Assembly (NCBI GenBank): GCA_958298945.1
Contig: CATQJD010000146.1
Coordinates: 682,001 to 746,000, forward strand
From: Atherix ibis
Taxonomy: Eukaryota; Arthropoda; Insecta; Diptera; Athericidae
Length of the DNA stretch: 64,000 bases
Reading direction: 5' to 3'
Positions 60,401-64,000 of this stretch are shown here, in pieces. The translations under genes were made by a program, and so were the position numbers. The notes beneath the pieces are model-generated. The model saw nothing but the letters and a program-made list of their open reading frames with translations. It made no database searches and was not told the origin of the DNA. Every line of letters begins with the position of its first letter. The first letter of the stretch is position 1.

Positions 60401-62420
60401 TATGTTTAAGAGGAATATGAAGTAGTATGTTAAAGAGGGATATGAAGTAGTATATTAAAGAGGAATATGAAGTAGTATATTTAAGAGGAATATGAAATAG
60501 TATGTTTAAGAGGAATATGAAGTAGTATGTTTAAGAGGAAAGTGAAGTAGTATGTTTCAGAGAAGTATGAAGTAGTGTATTTAAGAGGAATATGAATTAG
60601 TACGTTTAAGAGGAATATGAAGTAGTATGTTTAAGAGAAATATGAAGTAGTATGTTTAAGAGCAATATGAAGTAGTATGTTTAAGAGGATTATGAAGTAG
60701 TATGTTTAAGAGTAATATGAAGTAGTATGTTTAAGAGGAATATGAAGTAGTATGTTAAAGAGGGATATGAAGTAGTATATTAAAGAGGAATATGAAGTAG
60801 TATATTTAAGAGGAATATGAAATAGTATGTTTAAGAGGAATATGAAGTAGTATGTTTAAGAGGAAAGTGAAGTAGTATGTTTAAGAGAAATATGAAGTAG
60901 TATATTTAAGAGGAATATGAAATAGTATGTTTAAGAGAAATATGAAGTAGTATGTTTAAGAGGTATATAAAGTAGTATGTTTAAGAGGAATATGAAGTTG
61001 TATGTTTAAGAGGAATATGAAGTAGTATGTTTAAGAGGAATATGAAGTAATATGTTTAAGAGGAATAATATGAAGTAGTATGTTTAAGAGGAATATGAAG
61101 TAGTATGTTTAAGAGGAATATGAAGTAGTATGTTTAAGAGGAATATGAAGTAGTATGTTTAAGAGGAATATGAAGTAGTATGTTTAATAGGAATATGAAG
61201 TGGTATATTTAAGAGGAATATGAAGTAGTATGTTTAAGAGGAATATGAAGTAGTATGTTTAAGAGGAATATGAAGTAGTATGTTTAAGAGTAATATGAAG
61301 TAGTATGTTTAAGAGGATTATGAAGTAGTATGTTTAAGAGGAATATGAAGTAGTATGTTTAAGAGGAATATGAAGTAGTATGCTTAAGAGGAATATGAAG
61401 TAGTATGTTTAAGAGGAATATGAAGTAGTTTGTTTAAGAGGAATATGAAGTAGTATGTTTAAGAGGAATATGAAGTAGTATGTTTAAGAGGAATATGAAG
61501 TAGTATATTTAATAGGAATATGAAGTATAATGTTTAAGAGGAATATGAAGTAGTATGTTTAAGAGGAATATGAAGTAGTATGTTTCAGAGAAGTATGAAG
61601 TAGTATATTTAAGAGGAATATGAATTAGTACGTTTAAGAGGAATATGAAGTAGTATGTTTAAGAGAAATATGAAGTAGTATGTTTAAGAGCAATATGAAG
61701 TAGTATGTTTAAGAGGATTATGAAGTAGTATGTTTAAGAGTAATATGAAGTAGTATGTTTAAGAGGAATATGAAGTAGTATGTTAAAGAGGGATATGAAG
61801 TAGTATATTAAAGAGGAATATGAAGTAGTATATTTAAGAGGAATATGAAATAGTATGTTTAAGAGGAATATGAAGTAGTATGTTTAAGAGGAAAGTGAAG
61901 TAGTATGTTTCAGAGAAGTATGAAGTAGTATATTTAAGAGGAATATGAATTAGTACGTTTAAGAGGAATATGAAGTAGTATGTTTAAGAGAAATATGAAG
62001 TAGTATGTTTAAGAGCAATATGAAGTAGTATGTTTAAGAGGATTATGAAGTAGTATGTTTAAGAGTAATATGAAGTAGTATGTTTAAGAGGAATATGAAG
62101 TAGTATGTTAAAGAGGGATATGAAGTAGTATATTAAAGAGGAATATGAAGTAGTATATTTAAGAGGAATATGAAATAGTATGTTTAAGAGGAATATGAAG
62201 TAGTATGTTTAAGAGGAAAGTGAAGTAGTATGTTTAAGAGAAATATGAAGTAGTATATTTAAGAGGAATATGAAATAGTATGTTTAAGAGAAATATGAAG
62301 TAGTATGTTTAAGAGGTATATAAAGTAGTATGTTTAAGAGGAATATGAAGTTGTATGTTTAAGAGGAATATGAAGTAGTATGTTTAAGAGGAATATGAAG
62401 TAATATGTTTAAGAGGAATA
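57460..62420 (+). repeat. Block VII ~4.86-kb unit, copy 2
   Basis: This copy follows copy 1 head to tail. Unlike copy 1, it has the full TATTTTTGAGGAGTATG landmark (58,577), which copy 1 has as TTTAAGAGGAGTATG; the last inner 1,353-bp repeat is also complete here (ending at 62,420) but cut short in copy 1. Private changes are few, for example GTGTAT for GTATAT near 60,576 and AGCATATTTTAG near 58,549. The near-identity implies a recent event. Confidence 0.87.
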
Positions 62421-62424
62421 ATAT

Positions 62425-62755
62425 GAAGTAGTATGTTTAAGAGGAATTTGAAGTAGTATGTTTAAGAGGAATATGAAGTAGTATGTTTAAGAGGAATATG
62501 AAGTAGTATGTTTAAGAGGAATATGAAGTAGTATGTTTAAGAGGAATATGAAGTAGTATGTTTAAGAGGATTATGAAGTAGTATGTTTAAGAGGAATATG
62601 AAGTAGTATGTTTAAGAGGAATATAAAGTAGTATATTTAAGAGGAATATGAAGTAGTATGTTTAAGAGGAATAAGAAGTAGTTTATTTAAGAGGAATATG
62701 AAGTAGTATGTTTAAGAGGAATATGAAGTAGTATGTTTAAGAGGAATATGAAGTA
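62425..62755 (+). repeat. Transition zone after block VII
   Basis: About 13 monomers follow the last extra-AAT monomer. They are mostly close to consensus with G at position 5, with isolated changes (GAATTTG, GGATTATG, GAATATAAAG, GTTTATTT). No block VII signature is present. The last monomers with GTATG start near 62,706 and 62,731; after that the array changes subfamily. Confidence 0.7.
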
Positions 62756-64000
62756 GTATATTTAAGAGGAATATGAAGTAGTATATTTAAGAGGAATATT
62801 AAGGAGTATATTTAGGAGGATTATGCAGTAGTATATTTAAGAGGAATATGCAGTAGTATATTTAAGAGAAATATGAAGTAGTATATTTGAGAGGAATATA
62901 AAGTAGTATATTTAAGAGGAATATGAAGTAGTATATTTAAGAGTAATATTAAGTAGTATATTTAAGAGAAATATGAAGTAGTATAATTCAGAGGAATATG
63001 CAGTAGTATATTTAAGAGGAATATGAAGTAGAATATTTAAGAGGAATATGCAGTAGTATATTTAAGAGGAATATGAAGTAGTATATTTAAGAGGAATATG
63101 AAGTAATATTTTTAAGAGGAATATGCAGTAGTATATTTGAGAAGAATATAAAGTAGTATATTTAAGAAGAATATGCAGCAGTACATTTATTAGGAATATG
63201 CAGTAGTATATTTAAAAGGAATATGAAGTATTATATTTAAGAGGAATATGAAGTAGTATATTAAAGAGGAATATGCAGTAGTATATTTAACAGGAATATG
63301 AAGTATTATATTTAAGAGAAATATGAAGTAGTATATTTTAGAGGAATATGAAGTAGTATATTTAAGAGGAATATGAAGTTGTATATTTAAGAGGAATATG
63401 AAGTAGTATATTTAAGAGCAATATGAAGTAGTATATTTAAGAGGAATATGAAGTGGTATATTTAAGATGAATATGCAGTAGTATATTTAAGAGGAATATG
63501 AAGTAGTATATTTAAGAGAAATATGAAGTTGTATATTTAAGAGGAATATGATGTAGTATATTTAAGAGGAATATGCAGTAGTATATTTAACAGGAATATG
63601 AAGTAGTATATTTAAGAGGAATATGAAGTAGTATATTTAAGAGGAATATGCAGTAGTATATATAACAGGAATATGAAGTAGTATATTTAAGAGGAATATG
63701 CAGTAGTATATTTAAGAGGAATATGCAGTAGTATAGTTAAGAGGAATATGAAGTAGCATATTTGAGATGAATATTAAGTAGCATATTTAAGAGTAATATG
63801 AAGTAGTATATTTAAGAGGAATATGAAGTAGTATATTTAAGAGGAATATGCAATAGTGTAATTAAGAGGAATATGAAGTAGTATATTTAAGAGGAATATG
63901 AAGTAGTATATTTAAGAGGAATATGAAGTAGTATATTTAAGAGGAATATGAAGTAGTTTATTTAAGAGGAATATGCAGTAGTATATTTAAGAGGAATATT
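62756..64000 (+). repeat. Block VIII: A-type subfamily
   Basis: In about 50 consecutive monomers position 5 is A (GTATATTTAAG) or otherwise changed, and never the common G. C at position 21 (ATGCAGTA) occurs in about 15 of them, against roughly one in thirty elsewhere. Single-base changes are more scattered and private (GTATAATTCAG, GTACATTTATTAGG, TTTAACAGG, GTATAGTTAAG, GTGTAATTAAG), and I found no long internal duplication. This looks like an older or separately homogenised domain. It runs off the window end, so it could be the fringe of the G-type array or the start of another large domain. Confidence 0.85.

Larger units (their letters stand above)
1..64000 (+). repeat. 25-bp satellite DNA array spanning the whole window
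   Basis: This is a head-to-tail array with a 25-bp period. The consensus is GTATGTTTAA (positions 1-10), GAGGAATATG (11-20), AAGTA (21-25). The commonest variant is G to A at position 5. Other recurrent changes are C at position 21 (ATGCAGTA), C at 6 (ATGCTTAAG), C at 8 (GTTCAAG), A at 14 (AAGAGAAAT), A at 20 (AATATAAAG) and T at 25 or 2. The consensus lacks C and is 28% G+C. Monomer length is strict: off-size units are rare and listed separately. All copies face the same way, and no stretch longer than about one monomer lacks the repeat. Stops at positions 8, 19 and 24 fall in three different frames, so no forward reading frame survives one monomer; the reverse strand has one TAA per monomer. 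No gene is present. The role is unknown; as a class, such arrays form heterochromatin in eukaryotes. The array continues past both window edges. Confidence 0.98.

Noticed and set aside
1..64000. Micro-ORF in each G-type monomer (ATG at position 3, seven codons, encoding MFKRNMK, then TAG)
   Set aside because: It follows from the repeat alone, is lost in every A-type monomer, and has no conserved ribosome-binding context. Seven residues repeated with no selection signature is not evidence of a gene.
1..64000. CRISPR array (regular short direct repeats)
   Set aside because: There are no spacers: repeats abut directly with a 25-bp period, and no cas genes are present.
1..64000. Telomeric or interstitial telomere repeat
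   Set aside because: The period of 25 bp and the sequence do not match TTAGGG, TTTAGGG, TTAGG or related short motifs. Some yeasts have ~25-bp telomere repeats, but those are G/T-rich on one strand and short in total; a 64-kb array with complex higher-order structure does not fit.
1..64000. Coding minisatellite (repeat protein)
   Set aside because: All three forward frames contain a stop in every monomer, and the reverse strand has a stop every 75 bp in each frame with no consensus ATG.
62756..64000. TATA-box promoters in A-type monomers (GTATATTTAA)
   Set aside because: It is a property of the repeat, present hundreds of times with no downstream gene or initiator context.
1..64000. CENP-B box or other known centromere-protein site
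   Set aside because: The consensus has no C and nothing resembling the TTCG...CGGG core. A centromeric role cannot be argued from motif content.
1..64000. Heat-shock elements from the paired GAA in GGAATATGAAG
   Set aside because: The two GAA triplets are same-strand and six bases apart, not the alternating nGAAnnTTCn arrangement.
62756..64000. True outer boundary of the satellite array
   Set aside because: Divergence rises, but the 25-bp repeat is still intact at the last base, so a boundary is not shown.
1..64000. Inverted segments or hairpins within the array
   Set aside because: I looked for the reverse-complement form (TTCATATTCC, CTCTTAAAC) and did not see it on the given strand; the near absence of C makes any inversion conspicuous.

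Overview
The whole 64-kb window is one uninterrupted tandem array of a 25-bp satellite. I see no gene, RNA gene, transposon, telomere repeat or unique DNA in it. The array is already running at base 1 and still running at base 64,000, so neither edge is visible. In my phase (base 1 = monomer position 1) the consensus reads GTATGTTTAA at positions 1-10, GAGGAATATG at 11-20 and AAGTA at 21-25. At 25 bp per unit the window holds roughly 2,550 copies. The consensus has 10 A, 8 T, 7 G and no C on the given strand. An array of this size and homogeneity suggests eukaryotic heterochromatin (pericentromeric, subtelomeric, sex- or B-chromosome). I cannot name the organism.

The array is non-coding by construction. 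TAA, TGA and TAG start at monomer positions 8, 19 and 24, which are three different residues modulo 3, so every monomer closes all three forward frames. The reverse strand has one TAA per monomer (each frame is closed every 75 bp) and no ATG in the consensus, because the given strand has no C.

The information lies in the variants, which reveal a nested higher-order organisation. By following rare variants and off-size monomers I divide the window into eight blocks. (I) 1-12.3 kb: two copies of a ~6-kb super-unit, marked by 36-bp monomers and a GTCTTAG variant, with a 1,036-bp tandem inside. (II) 12.3-24.7 kb: one ~3.8-kb composite unit present about three times (offsets 3,192 and 7,145 bp), marked by 36-bp monomers with GAGGGG. 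(III) 24.75-26.15 kb: a 700-bp segment duplicated head to tail with no difference seen. (IV) 26.2-36.6 kb: units ending in a GAAGGAAGG insertion, including 525-, 857- and 2,057-bp duplications. (V) 36.6-46.0 kb: 375-, 925-, 1,250-, 1,625- and ~2,350-bp duplications. (VI) 46.0-52.5 kb: units marked by TTTTTGAGGAGTATG. (VII) 52.5-62.4 kb: two ~4.86-kb copies, each with 1,353-bp repeats that contain 325-bp repeats. (VIII) 62.4-64 kb: a different subfamily in which position 5 is A in essentially every monomer and position 21 is often C.

All monomers face the same way; I found no inversion. The likely mechanism is repeated unequal exchange or replication-based amplification, with successive rounds copying ever larger segments. 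The best candidates for something undescribed are the C-less 25-bp satellite itself, its multi-level higher-order structure, and the 36-bp junction monomers that recur at the edges of duplicated blocks.
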